A DNA stretch of 35,091 nt from Xenococcus sp. MO_188.B8 (GCA_030065615.1 JASJDR010000042.1:1-35091), one strand, 5' to 3'; positions 1 through 8,280 are shown, counted from the stretch's first letter. Made by a program: numbers and translations. The notes: generated by a model from the sequence alone, not told the origin.

Positions 1-56
1 CGATGAAGGGTTTTAACGCTGACACCGACTCGTTTGGCAAATTCTCCTGGTCGCAT
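1..56 (-). CDS. IS607-type serine recombinase (TnpA), N-terminal fragment at window edge
   Basis: Reading leftward from an ATG at 54-56, the sequence encodes MRPGEFAKRVGVSVKTLHR and then leaves the window. This matches the MerR-like helix-turn-helix that opens IS607-family TnpA serine recombinases, where a short 'xxFAxxxGVSxxTLxRW' helix binds the transposon end. A purine-rich stretch (AGGAAAATAGGG) lies just upstream. A 15-base palindrome, TTGACATTATGTCAA, sits at 70-84, where a TnpA operator or transposon-end site would be expected. Only 18 full codons are visible, so the catalytic serine domain and any tnpB are not seen. The fragment could instead be the start of another MerR-type regulator. 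Confidence 0.55.
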   Translation of the reverse strand, partial: MRPGEFAKRVGVSVKTLH

Positions 57-69
57 TTCCCTATTTTCC

Positions 70-84
70 TTGACATTATGTCAA
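70..84. promoter_or_regulatory. 15-base palindrome upstream of the IS607-type recombinase
   Basis: TTGACATTATGTCAA is a perfect inverted repeat with a single central base. It lies 14 bases upstream of the minus-strand recombinase start. The position fits an operator or part of the transposon end. No binding data are available. Confidence 0.3.
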
Positions 85-137
85 AGATTGTACAGCTTTG
101 TCTAGTAAATCTGCTACTAGGTTAAAGCTCTCTCTCA

Positions 138-161
138 GTAAGTTCCTCACAAGTTCCTCAA
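138..161. repeat. Direct repeat, left copy (flanks the TPR gene)
   Basis: These 24 bases are identical to 3584-3607. Both copies are preceded by a CT-rich run (CTCTCTCT). Inside the copy an 11-mer occurs twice in tandem: AAGTTCCTCAC then AAGTTCCTCAA. The pair brackets the TPR gene and its flanks. Confidence 0.8.
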
Positions 162-228
162 ACTTATTTCTTAGAATACAAACATAGTTCATTTGATGGT
201 TTTCACAACAGATTGGAGATGAGGAAGA

Positions 229-3200
229 ATGAACGAGCAAACCGATGCACAAAAGCATTTTCAATTAGGTCAAAAAGCTTTCGAGAAAGGCAAGTATGAT
301 ATAGCGAGCGCCGAATTTCAAAAAGCTATAAAGATCGCTCCTAAAAATGCTGATTTTCATTACTGGCTTGGTCGTACTTTTTTTGCATTAGACAAAAATA
401 AAGAAGCGATCGCCAATTTTAAGCAATGCAGTGAAATTAAACATAAAAAAGATAAATACGCAGATGCTTACTACTGGTGGGGTAATACTCTTTATTTTTC
501 AAACAAAGAAAAAAAAGACTCAGCCATATATGAAGCAGCAGCCGAAAAATATGATAAATCAATCAAGCAAGGTTATAAGTATAAAGCTAATGCCTATTAT
601 ATGTGGGGAAATAGTCTATATTTTTTAGGTAGATACCCAGAAGCAATCAAGAAATATCAAAAATCAATAGATTTGGGTTCTAAGTATGAAGCTGATGCCT
701 ATTATAGGTGGGGAAACAGTCTTCATTTTTTAGGTAGATACCCAGAAGCAATCGAGAAATATCAGACGTCAATAGATTTGGGCTCTAAGCGTAAAGTTGA
801 TGTCTATTATAGGTGGGGAGACAGTCTTTATTGTTTAGATAAATACGAAGAAGCAGAAAAAAAACAGGAAACAGCTATCAAGCTACTTTATCAGAAGGAT
901 ATAGCTGAGGTTCATTATTGGACTGGTGTTTATTTTGAGAAACGAAGAAAATATAAAATAGCTGCTCAAAAATACGAGAAATGTATTGAAAAATATGAGC
1001 AATGGCTCCAAAAAGACCCTTCTTATATTGATGTGCATTACTTTTTAGGTCGAGTATATTACTATTTAGGAGATGATGATCAAGCAGAGATACATTTAGA
1101 TATATTTATGAAAAAATATATCCAGCTAACAATTACTGACAAACGGAGTCTTAAAGAATTTTTTGAAGATAGTCACCGTATTTTAGGATTATCACTGTAT
1201 ATCAAAAAAAGATTTCCAGAAGCGGAAAGAGCATTTCAAGAATATTTGAATACTCAGGATTCACCCAAGGTATTATTCGAGAAAAATTTGATTTTAGGAA
1301 AATCCTTTTTGAGCGAAATCAAACAATATGAGAAAGCAACTAATTATTTCACAACAGCCATTAAAATTTTAAATAAATCTGAATCATCAATTAAAAAAGA
1401 AGAAAAAAATAAAAATAAATACATTGAAAATTTGATTGAAGTCAAATCTTTTCTAAGTTTGGCATTACAAATACAAAAAAAATATGATTTGGCTCTTGAG
1501 CAATACGAAGAAATTATTGACTTATTAGACAATAATAGTGAGAGGCTTGCTAATTTATCTGAAAAAGATATAAGATCTAATCCCAGACTGCAATTTAAAA
1601 AAGATTATCTTGCTGAATCTTACTTTCAAAAAGGACTTATATTAGGGAATCAAAGATTATACGATTTCGGAGTAGAATCACTAGAAGAAGCATTAAAGTA
1701 TAGTGATAATAGCGCTTTTATTTACAGGGAAAAAGCAAATATTTATCGTCAACAAGGTAAATATCAAAAACGGTGGGATGAGTTAGAGGAGGCAGTTAAG
1801 AAATATGAACAAGAAATTAAGCAAATGAAAGCAAAATATCAGCAAGCTCCAACTTTCATTGATCCAACTTTTATTGTTAATTATTGGCATACTAGTCTTG
1901 GAAATATTTATCATCAGTTTTTCCATGATTATGATAAAGCAGAAAAAATATATCATCAAGGATTAGAGTTAGATCCTAATAATGAAAATATATTAAGATA
2001 TTTGACTAGTCTATATTTAACTAGAATACAAAATGAACCGAAGAATCAAGATGAATTAACTCTAAATTGCCAATATTATTTGGATGCGACAAAATATTAT
2101 GAAAAATCCTTGGAAATTCTTGAAAGAAGAAGAAATAGATTAGGAGATTATTCAAGTTTGATTGATCTTGGCAATTTTCTATTAATAACTAAAAAACTTG
2201 CAACACAAGAAGAATATAGTCAGACAGAAAGTTATTTTTTAGAGGCTATTGAAAAAGACCCAAAAAATGCAGTAGAGGCTTATACTGGTCTAGGAATTTT
2301 CTATTTAGATCAAAATTCGATACATAAAGCTGTAGATTATTTCAAGAAAGCACACGAGAATGATCTAGGAGATTTTAATGTTTGGAGTAACTTAGCAGAA
2401 ACTTACCTGAAGCAGAATAAACTAAAACAAGCTGAAAAAGCATTTAAAGATATTTTAGCAATTAATCCCAATCACCTCGATTCCATTATTAGCTTAGGGC
2501 AAGTTTATTTAGCAATGGGAGATGCTGGAGACGCAGAAATGTATCATCAAGCTATTTATGAGTTTGATAGTGCTCAACGAATATCAAGCGACAACATAGG
2601 TTCCAGCAAACTTAAATCTTCAGAATTTGCCGATCTTCATTATCTTCAAGGCTACGCTAACTTTCAAATTTATCAAAATTCTCATCTGCTACAAAAAAAC
2701 AATAAGTTTTTGGGAAATGCTCTAAATTACTTTGAAGATGCTCTTAGTAACAACAGTCGCCATTCTCACTCTAAGCGTGCTAAAGAAAAAATTGATAGTA
2801 ATATTAAAGCCTCCTCTAGTTCAACAACACAAGAACAAATTGCTTCAGGGCTCTTAACATTCTTATCTTTAGCAATTTTCACAGCTATTCAAATTTTATG
2901 CTTTGTCCCTCAACCAAATAATATTAAGCAAGATATTAATGACCAAACAGCAACTACAGTGATTCACTCACAAACAGTTGAACAAGACCAAGCAGAATTA
3001 ACTAGAAGAGTAACTGATGCATTGAATTCGACTATAACTGTTACTGAAAAAGTTGATAATTCCGTAATAGAAGTAGATTGGTCTGAAAATCCACCTGTTG
3101 TCTATATTTCGCTGGTAACTGATAAAAAAGTTTTTTCTAACCAAGTAAATTTGGTAGAAAAATTTCTTGAAAAGGAAATTGGGCAGCCTTTTAAATTAGT

Positions 3201-3513
3201 TTTTTTTGTTAATGAATTTACACAAGTTACAACTAAAGAAACAGTTCTATCAACCTATATGAAGTTGGGCTCTCCAGAATACATAACCTTGACATTTGGT
3301 TCTTTGATTTTTGCGGCAATCTTTGCATTTTTACCACGCATCAGTAAACTTAGCGTTGGACAGGGTGGTGTGGATCTAGAAAAAAGTTCTTTACAGCAAA
3401 TTAGTATTGGTGATCTAGATAATCTTGATATTAGTAAACTGATTATCTCTCGCCCAATAGAAAGAAAAATCAGTTATCGTAGGTCAAAGCCACGCAACAT
3501 TGTTCTTAATTAG
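229..3513 (+). CDS. Large TPR-repeat protein with two C-terminal membrane segments
   Basis: A 1094-aa protein built mostly of tetratricopeptide repeats from about residue 5 to 860. TPRs form superhelical scaffolds that bind other proteins; the partner here is unknown. Residues about 120-225 hold three 35-aa units in tandem (105-bp period from about 590), and the first two are nearly identical (YxWGNSLxFLGRYPEAI). A hydrophobic helix at about 874-893 and a second at about 1018-1035 bracket a roughly 125-aa region that would lie on the far side of the membrane. The C-terminal tail is basic. The ATG at 229 follows GAGGAAG. The gene is clearly more AT-rich than its neighbours and has no operon partner. 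A direct repeat on each side suggests acquisition as a unit. No enzymatic domain is recognised. Confidence 0.85.
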   Translation: MNEQTDAQKHFQLGQKAFEKGKYDIASAEFQKAIKIAPKNADFHYWLGRTFFALDKNKEAIANFKQCSEIKHKKDKYADAYYWWGNTLYFSNKEKKDSAIYEAAAEKYDKSIKQGYKYKANAYYMWGNSLYFLGRYPEAIKKYQKSIDLGSKYEADAYYRWGNSLHFLGRYPEAIEKYQTSIDLGSKRKVDVYYRWGDSLYCLDKYEEAEKKQETAIKLLYQKDIAEVHYWTGVYFEKRRKYKIAAQKYEKCIEKYEQWLQKDPSYIDVHYFLGRVYYYLGDDDQAEIHLDIFMKKYIQLTITDKRSLKEFFEDSHRILGLSLYIKKRFPEAERAFQEYLNTQDSPKVLFEKNLILGKSFLSEIKQYEKATNYFTTAIKILNKSESSIKKEEKNKNKYIENLIEVKSFLSLALQIQKKYDLALEQYEEIIDLLDNNSERLANLSEKDIRSNPRLQFKKDYLAESYFQKGLILGNQRLYDFGVESLEEALKYSDNSAFIYREKANIYRQQGKYQKRWDELEEAVKKYEQEIKQMKAKYQQAPTFIDPTFIVNYWHTSLGNIYHQFFHDYDKAEKIYHQGLELDPNNENILRYLTSLYLTRIQNEPKNQDELTLNCQYYLDATKYYEKSLEILERRRNRLGDYSSLIDLGNFLLITKKLATQEEYSQTESYFLEAIEKDPKNAVEAYTGLGIFYLDQNSIHKAVDYFKKAHENDLGDFNVWSNLAETYLKQNKLKQAEKAFKDILAINPNHLDSIISLGQVYLAMGDAGDAEMYHQAIYEFDSAQRISSDNIGSSKLKSSEFADLHYLQGYANFQIYQNSHLLQKNNKFLGNALNYFEDALSNNSRHSHSKRAKEKIDSNIKASSSSTTQEQIASGLLTFLSLAIFTAIQILCFVPQPNNIKQDINDQTATTVIHSQTVEQDQAELTRRVTDALNSTITVTEKVDNSVIEVDWSENPPVVYISLVTDKKVFSNQVNLVEKFLEKEIGQPFKLVFFVNEFTQVTTKETVLSTYMKLGSPEYITLTFGSLIFAAIFAFLPRISKLSVGQGGVDLEKSSLQQISIGDLDNLDISKLIISRPIERKISYRRSKPRNIVLN

Positions 3514-3583
3514 CTCATTTAATCAAATAAGTAATATACAAAGCTTACAAATCCATACCTACTATTTATCACAACTCTCTCTG

Positions 3584-3607
3584 GTAAGTTCCTCACAAGT
3601 TCCTCAA
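3584..3607. repeat. Direct repeat, right copy (flanks the TPR gene)
   Basis: Identical over 24 bases to 138-161, in the same orientation, 3446 bases away. It lies 70 bases after the TPR stop codon and contains the same double AAGTTCCTCA motif. Confidence 0.8.
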
Positions 3608-3641
3608 GTTTTTGTCCTATGTTAAAAATATATTCCCGCTG

Positions 3642-3675
3642 AGGGCTGTAATTTGTTGTGCGTGGGTACAGCCCT
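3642..3675. promoter_or_regulatory. Hairpin in the leader of the DJ-1-like gene
   Basis: AGGGCTGTA (3642-3650) and TACAGCCCT (3667-3675) form a perfect 9-bp stem with a 16-base loop, 34 bases before the next start codon. No T-run follows, so a rho-independent terminator is less likely than a leader structure or operator. Confidence 0.35.
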
Positions 3676-3709
3676 TAAATTTACAAGCCGATTTCAGTAG
3701 GTAAACGAT

Positions 3710-4792
3710 ATGGTATCTACAAACCAAACCAACTCCCAAAAAATTGCAATTCTGATGGAGAATCAATTTGAGGATTTTTTGTTTCAAGTTCCTTACCAAG
3801 CACTTAAGCAAGCAGGAGCGGAAGTGACAATAATTGGTTCTCGGATGAATGAAGAATATCATGGCAAACGGGGTCATGTTTCCTGTAAACCAGATGATAC
3901 GGCTACTGAAGTTCGAGCTGCTGACTTTGAAGGATTCGTAATTCCTGTAGGCAATATTCGAGCTAATCCTTTTGTGGTCAGTTTAATCGGGGAAGCAATG
4001 GCTCAAGAAAAAGCGATCGCTGTAGTTGGTTATGGCATCCAAGTCCTAATCGAGACAGATGGCTTACAAGGCAAGCAAGTGACTGGGTTGCAATCGCTTC
4101 GTAAGGATATTGAAAATGCTGGAGCTAACTATATTGGAGGCCCTGTGGCTGATGATGGCAATCTCCTTACGGCCAGGCGACCTAGTGACATAGCTATTTT
4201 AATAAATAGTTTTCTTAAATATCTAAAACTAGAAGTAAAAGAAGAAACCCCAGCCGATCATCAAGATCATAGTTTCGATTGGTGGAAATTGGCAGCAACC
4301 TGGGGAGGCTCTAGCAGAAGAGATATCGTCAATGCTCTGAATACAGCTATTATCGGGGAACGTTACACCTTAGAAGCTTTCAAACAATACAGCTATCGAA
4401 CTAGGGATGACGAACTACGTCAGATTCTGCAAGAGATTAGCACTACCAAAGAAAATCACGTTCAGTCGTTAGAAACTCGTCTTTATGATGCCTTTAACGA
4501 ACGAGTTACTTGGCAAGCAATAGGTAGTGAAACTTATGCGGCCTTAAATAGCTTGTTACAGTCGAGCGATGAACTATCAATTCTGCGCCGTGCTTTGGGA
4601 GATATTCAAACAGGGGTAATTGATACTTACCATCTGTGCCACCAACTTACCGATCCCCTAACAGTCGCTATTTTTGACCAAATCAAAGAGGATTTATCCC
4701 AATATGAACAAAGATTAGCCCAGCTTTATCGATCGCGTTCTGGAGACAAGATACAACCTCCTATGCCAACTACCATCGCTGCTGTAAGTTAA
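3710..4792 (+). CDS. DJ-1/PfpI-like domain (catalytic residues missing) fused to a ferritin-like helical domain
   Basis: A 360-aa protein. Residues about 10-173 follow the DJ-1/PfpI fold order: KIAILMENQFED, then AGAEVTIIG, then an ADFEGFVIPVG strand. Family members use a nucleophilic Cys in an (A)xCHG elbow. Here the elbow reads AVVGYGIQ, with Gly107 and Tyr108 in the Cys-His places. The partner Glu that normally follows FED is Leu24. The domain therefore looks like a non-catalytic relative. Residues about 187-345 are helical, with GERYTLEAF and EISTTKENHVQSLE; these Glu/His placements resemble ferritin-like or rubrerythrin-type bundles. The combination suggests a stress-linked regulator or carrier, but no substrate can be named. 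The ATG at 3710 is in the first plausible position. The gene ends 89 bases before a small conserved-looking ORF. Confidence 0.8.
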   Translation: MVSTNQTNSQKIAILMENQFEDFLFQVPYQALKQAGAEVTIIGSRMNEEYHGKRGHVSCKPDDTATEVRAADFEGFVIPVGNIRANPFVVSLIGEAMAQEKAIAVVGYGIQVLIETDGLQGKQVTGLQSLRKDIENAGANYIGGPVADDGNLLTARRPSDIAILINSFLKYLKLEVKEETPADHQDHSFDWWKLAATWGGSSRRDIVNALNTAIIGERYTLEAFKQYSYRTRDDELRQILQEISTTKENHVQSLETRLYDAFNERVTWQAIGSETYAALNSLLQSSDELSILRRALGDIQTGVIDTYHLCHQLTDPLTVAIFDQIKEDLSQYEQRLAQLYRSRSGDKIQPPMPTTIAAVS

Positions 4793-4881
4793 TTTCTCAA
4801 GGACGATGAGAGGGAACAGGGAAAAATAATAGTTTTCTATTTTTTTGCTGCAATTTATGCCATTACAACTCAGAAAAGATC

Positions 4882-5130
4882 ATGAAATTACCTAAAAAAC
4901 TTCACGGAATTGAGTTGCTTGACTGTGCTCAAGCTAATGCCAAATCAGGCTTATCAACTGCCACACAGCAATGCGGCTATGGCAATAACATTTTGGCTTT
5001 TCAGAACGAGTTGCAAAAAGCTGGCACCGAGATAGGTGTTCGAATTACAGGCTTAAGTGACCTCGTTTTAGAGACCCAAACCAGAGATCGAGGAAGAGAC
5101 TTTTCCCCTGATACTCCAGAGCAAATTTGA
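4882..5130 (+). CDS. Small protein of unknown function
   Basis: An 82-aa soluble protein beginning MKLPKKLHGIELLDCAQANA. It has two cysteines (about residues 15 and 31), a GYGNN segment and a C-terminal region rich in charged residues (QTRDRGRDFSPDTPEQI). No membrane segment or signal peptide is seen. It lies 89 bases downstream of the DJ-1-like gene on the same strand and may be co-transcribed with it. I do not recognise a named family. The compact size and plausible amino-acid composition favour a real gene over a chance ORF. Confidence 0.55.
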   Translation: MKLPKKLHGIELLDCAQANAKSGLSTATQQCGYGNNILAFQNELQKAGTEIGVRITGLSDLVLETQTRDRGRDFSPDTPEQI

Positions 5131-5295
5131 CAGATACAGGCGATTCGTCCCCAGTTGATCGCCTACCTTATCAGCCTAATTGCTAACTGAAAAATTTGAT
5201 TACCTCTGCTTAGAGGAAGAAGTATTCAGCTTTGGCAAATAGTCTTTGCAAAACAAGGGATTTTAGGTGGTTATTGCTCTGTTAGGTAATCTTGT

Positions 5296-5315
5296 AAAAA
5301 TGCGATCGCATTTTT
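5296..5315. promoter_or_regulatory. 20-base palindrome centred on a HIP1 site
   Basis: AAAAATGCGATCGCATTTTT is a perfect palindrome that extends the common HIP1 octamer GCGATCGC. It lies in front of the MOSC gene. It could form a hairpin or simply be a HIP1 site in an AT-rich context. Confidence 0.35.
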
Positions 5316-5340
5316 GAATCGAAAAATCTATAACCTAAGT

Positions 5341-5781
5341 ATGGAAAACGGAAAAATTGAAGCTATCTGGATAAAACGAGCCCAGCGTGGACCAATGGAT
5401 GCTGTAGAAAAAGCAGAAATGATTGCGGGAAAAGGATTAGTGGGCAATGCTAACCAAGGTGGTCGGCGACAGGTGACAATTATTGATGCTGCGGTGTGGG
5501 AACGAATAATGGAAGAACTTGGGGCAGCAATTGATCCGTCGGCGCGGCGCGCTAACATCTTGGTACGTGGTTTAGAACTAGCAAATACTCGTAAACGAAT
5601 TCTGCTACTTGATGAATGTCGAGTGAGGATTTTTACCGAAGCAAAACCTTGTGAACGAATGGATGAGGTCTTACCAGGTCTGAAAGCTGCCTTGTATAAG
5701 AACTGGAGTGGCGGGGCCTGCGGTCAAGTAATTGATGGTGGAACAGTTAGAGTTGGGGCCGTGGCGAGATGGGAAGAGTGA
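5341..5781 (+). CDS. MOSC-domain protein
   Basis: A 146-aa protein covering one MOSC (molybdenum cofactor sulfurase C-terminal) domain. The family binds or transfers sulfur or Moco-related ligands through a conserved cysteine. The visible signature runs from GKGLVGNANQGGRRQVTII, through DPSARRANILVRGLEL, to FTEAKPCERMDEVLPG; the Cys in KPCERM is the expected sulfur-carrying residue. Length matches stand-alone bacterial MOSC proteins. I start at the ATG at 5341 because homology begins at once there (MENGKIEAIWI). An upstream in-frame TTG at 5314 would add nine residues that overlap the palindrome. The gene is monocistronic by spacing. Its acceptor or donor partner is not in view. Confidence 0.8.
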   Translation: MENGKIEAIWIKRAQRGPMDAVEKAEMIAGKGLVGNANQGGRRQVTIIDAAVWERIMEELGAAIDPSARRANILVRGLELANTRKRILLLDECRVRIFTEAKPCERMDEVLPGLKAALYKNWSGGACGQVIDGGTVRVGAVARWEE

Positions 5782-6093
5782 GAATATATCATTAAGATAT
5801 ATCATTATCCAGAAAATTGGCGATCGCTGTAAAGATTAGCGCTCTCATTTAAATCAAGTCAAGACTGGCGCGTTTATTTGCCAGTAGTGGAGATATTGCA
5901 GTCGCGTAGAGACCAAATCAATCTATTTCCCAAGCTCTGACGAGAAAACAAGATACTTGATATCACTTTTTGCTTGGCAATTTCGTAGCTCAAGTTCTTT
6001 CTAGGCTAAAGATGTCTGAGTTTCCAGTTTCTATTTTACTTGGTGCTGCGATCGCTTAAATTTCTCTTTGTGCATTTTGAGGAGGTTATTGTA
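5782..6093. other. Gene-free stretch, 312 bases
   Basis: No convincing coding sequence. A 10-base direct repeat, TATATCATTA, occurs twice within 23 bases near 5790-5812. ACTGGC and GCCAGT near 5864-5885 form a small hairpin. There is one HIP1-like site. The last bases carry the strong ribosome site GAGGAGG for the next gene. Confidence 0.5.
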
Positions 6094-6378
6094 ATGGAAA
6101 GAAATAAAGACCTTGATAACTTAATTCATCACTGGGAAAATCAACTAGCCAAATGGGAAAGAGAGTATCGACTTTATGGGCCCAAAGGAGAGATTGAGAA
6201 ACATCAGACTGGTTTGATCAAGACAGACCTCAATGGTTTGAGACGTCGAATTAATAAACTTTATCACGTTCAAGAACAACTTAATTATATAGCTCAAGAA
6301 CTAGAAGATTATCGGCACCAAGTTTTAGAGAACAGCAACCAAAGAATGAACCGATTCCATATTCATCAGTACGAATAA
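6094..6378 (+). CDS. Small charged coiled-coil-like protein
   Basis: A 94-aa protein, MERNKDLDNLIHHWENQ..., dominated by long charged helices (KWEREYRLYG, GLRRRINKLYHVQEQLNYIAQELEDY) typical of a coiled coil. The start is fixed by GAGGAGG 8 bases before the ATG at 6094. An upstream ATG in frame has no such site and adds an unrelated hydrophobic stretch. No family is recognised. It could be a structural or adaptor protein. It sits 135 bases upstream of another small ORF on the same strand. Confidence 0.6.
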   Translation: MERNKDLDNLIHHWENQLAKWEREYRLYGPKGEIEKHQTGLIKTDLNGLRRRINKLYHVQEQLNYIAQELEDYRHQVLENSNQRMNRFHIHQYE

Positions 6379-6513
6379 TTATAACTAGTAATGGTTCGGA
6401 CAAAAGCGATAAGATCGAAGTAGAGATAACGAGCCCAAATAATTCTCTAGGGGAGTGATGAGAAAAAGAGAATTAAATTCAGTTAAGAGAATCAAAGATA
6501 GGAGATTAGAATC

Positions 6514-6828
6514 ATGTTATCCAATGAATCGAAAAAGTCAAATCGTGAAACAAATTTAGATTCAAGCACGCAAAATTTTCCAGATCCGTGGCAAAATTCT
6601 AGCCCAGAGCAGAAGACCACTACCGTTCCTGAAACTTGGAATTTACTCAAAGAAACTCCCCCTTTAATTAATGCAGCGGGAATTCCAGGAGCTCCCATGC
6701 TAGCTAGTCATCAATCAACAAGCGAGGAAATCTTATTAGAAGATGAACTCAAGCTAAAAACTAGTCCTAGCAGCCTTCTCAAACAACAACTGGAAAAAGC
6801 TTTGACCTTACTTTTTTGGAATAAGTGA
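6514..6828 (+). CDS. Small, low-complexity protein of unknown function
   Basis: A 104-aa ORF with the ribosome site AGGAG 10 bases before the ATG. The first half is rich in Ser, Asn, Thr and Pro and probably disordered (NFPDPWQNSSPEQKTTTVPE). The C-terminal part, SSLLKQQLEKALTLLFWNK, is an amphipathic helix. No known domain is seen. The good ribosome site is the main support for a real gene; homologue searches would decide it. Confidence 0.45.
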   Translation: MLSNESKKSNRETNLDSSTQNFPDPWQNSSPEQKTTTVPETWNLLKETPPLINAAGIPGAPMLASHQSTSEEILLEDELKLKTSPSSLLKQQLEKALTLLFWNK

Positions 6829-6855
6829 ACAATTCTAGAATCTAACTGAGGCAGG

Positions 6856-7001
6856 TTAAACCGCGTCTAGTTTAAACAGTATAGTTTTTGCAAATTTTGA
6901 GGTAACCTGTACCAAAATAGGGGAAAGGTTACAGAGAAAAGCTTTGACGTTAATGTAACCTCTATTTCAAAACTCCAGCTTTAAAGGTGGACGCGGTTTA
7001 A
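6856..7001. repeat. Small element bounded by 12-bp perfect inverted repeats
   Basis: TTAAACCGCGTC (6856-6867) and GACGCGGTTTAA (6990-7001) are exact reverse complements about 146 bases apart end to end. Inside lie further short inverted copies of GTAACCT/AGGTTAC. The stretch 6829-7127 carries no gene. The size and terminal inverted repeats fit a MITE or a structured RNA; neither can be proved here. Confidence 0.45.
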
Positions 7002-7127
7002 ATGTCGGAGAAACAGCCGATAGCGTTTCTAAGAGTCATGAGGTATCTTCTGTTGTTACCTGCTACCTAAGGTAGAGCATTTACACATCTCATGAGTAAG
7101 AGAATTGCTAGCTAAGTTATTAAGTAT

Positions 7128-8042
7128 CTAGTTTACTTCCCAAGATTCTAGAAAATCCCAATCTCCTGAACTTGCTCCAGATTCTTGAACCACTTCTAAT
7201 TGAGGTTGAGGAGTATTTCCTGCCAATAGAGCCTGATATTCTTCTGACTCAATCCATTTCAACAACTCCGCAGCGCGTAAAGTTGTCCAAGGATGATTAG
7301 GTTCCATAAAACTGAACATTTTTGTGAATTTATCTAAACTGTCGAGATTGTAACTACCAAAATCTCTGGCTTGCTCGATAAACTCTTCTATTGTGATGGG
7401 ATTAATATATTCTTCGGGTAATCCAGCCAATTTCATTAAACTTCGATAAGCAACATCAATATCTTGACAAGTTAGTAAAGCTGCGCGATCTGAAGTTAGC
7501 TTGGCCATCATTACCCATTGATAAAGAGCGAATTCAATCCCATTGGTAGCTAAACCTCCCAATCCCAGAGTAGAATTAGCAATTACTTTTCCCAAACCAG
7601 GAAGAATCATAGCTGTTTGGTGATATAGTAGATGTCTACTTTTAATATGTCCTAATTCATGACCAAAAGCATAAAGTAATTCTTCTGGGGAAAGCCCTTT
7701 CATCGCATCAATATTGAGAATAATCATCGGATTATTAGCTCCAATGATGAGAGTTTTAATATATCCTGTACCGTGGAGAAGATATAGTTCTGGGACAGGA
7801 CTAACGTCAATAGTTTTGCAAGCTTCGAGAAATGTTTGATACAGTTCTGGGAAGTTACGAGAATTTACTCGCATACATATGGCACCAAATTTGAACCTGA
7901 GTAAACGATCTATGCCATATTCATTAATTTTTTTAAAGAATAAAGATACCCCAGGAATCTTTTCCATAGAAATTAACGCTTGACGATCAAAGGGATGTTC
8001 GTAGGCTTGAGCAGTTAATCCAGTTAAATGTTTTCGGTTCAT
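7128..8042 (-). CDS. M48-family metallopeptidase-like protein with altered third zinc ligand
   Basis: A 304-aa protein with the zinc-binding helix HELGH at residues 128-132 inside LLYAFGHELGHIKSRHLLY, as in M48 (HtpX/Oma1-type) peptidases. These degrade misfolded proteins, often at membranes. In M48 enzymes the third zinc ligand is the Glu of an ExxAD motif in a following helix. Here the matching segment reads MMAKLTSDRAALL, with Lys181 where Glu is expected. Moderately hydrophobic stretches lie around residues 142-165, but no classic multi-pass N-terminus is present. The start ATG at 8042 is followed directly by conserved-looking sequence (MNRKHLTGLTAQAYEHPFDRQAL). The gene is alone on its strand, beside a MITE-like repeat upstream. 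It may be inactive, or may use a different ligand. Confidence 0.8.
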   Translation of the reverse strand: MNRKHLTGLTAQAYEHPFDRQALISMEKIPGVSLFFKKINEYGIDRLLRFKFGAICMRVNSRNFPELYQTFLEACKTIDVSPVPELYLLHGTGYIKTLIIGANNPMIILNIDAMKGLSPEELLYAFGHELGHIKSRHLLYHQTAMILPGLGKVIANSTLGLGGLATNGIEFALYQWVMMAKLTSDRAALLTCQDIDVAYRSLMKLAGLPEEYINPITIEEFIEQARDFGSYNLDSLDKFTKMFSFMEPNHPWTTLRAAELLKWIESEEYQALLAGNTPQPQLEVVQESGASSGDWDFLESWEVN

Positions 8043-8088
8043 TATGAAATTTTAGTTAATCAAAAAGTTTCTCGTTATCATATTTATC

Positions 8089-8225
8089 GGCGTTGCTGAT
8101 TTAAAACATGAATTAAATTGTAATACTAATATGGCTCTTAGGTTTTGGCTCTTGGCTATTAGCTTTTTGAGAACATCTTATAGAAGATGATAAATTTGCT
8201 TTTCATGGCCTGATTCAGCAACGCC
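8089..8225. repeat. MITE-like repeat with GGCGTTGCTGA ends
   Basis: GGCGTTGCTGA (8089-8099) and TCAGCAACGCC (8215-8225) are perfect 11-bp inverted repeats at the ends of a 137-base non-coding stretch. A related GGCGTTGCT string occurs after dnaK near 17820. Sequences with these ends are common dispersed repeats in cyanobacteria, to my knowledge. It lies between two minus-strand genes and contains no ORF. Confidence 0.55.
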
Positions 8226-8280
8226 TATTTATCTACAGTAAGGCGCGTGGCGATTCTGTCTTGTTGTGCTGAGCACAGTC

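Noticed and set aside
76..264. 62-aa minus-strand ORF before the TPR gene
   Set aside because: It covers the direct repeat and the TPR ribosome site, has no ribosome site of its own and a Cys/Ser-rich composition typical of chance frames.
5314..5340. TTG start for the MOSC protein
   Set aside because: Adds nine residues overlapping the HIP1 palindrome, without a ribosome site; family similarity begins at the ATG at 5341.
6040..6093. Upstream ATG for the coiled-coil protein
   Set aside because: The GAGGAGG site points clearly to the ATG at 6094, and the extension is antisense-like hydrophobic sequence.
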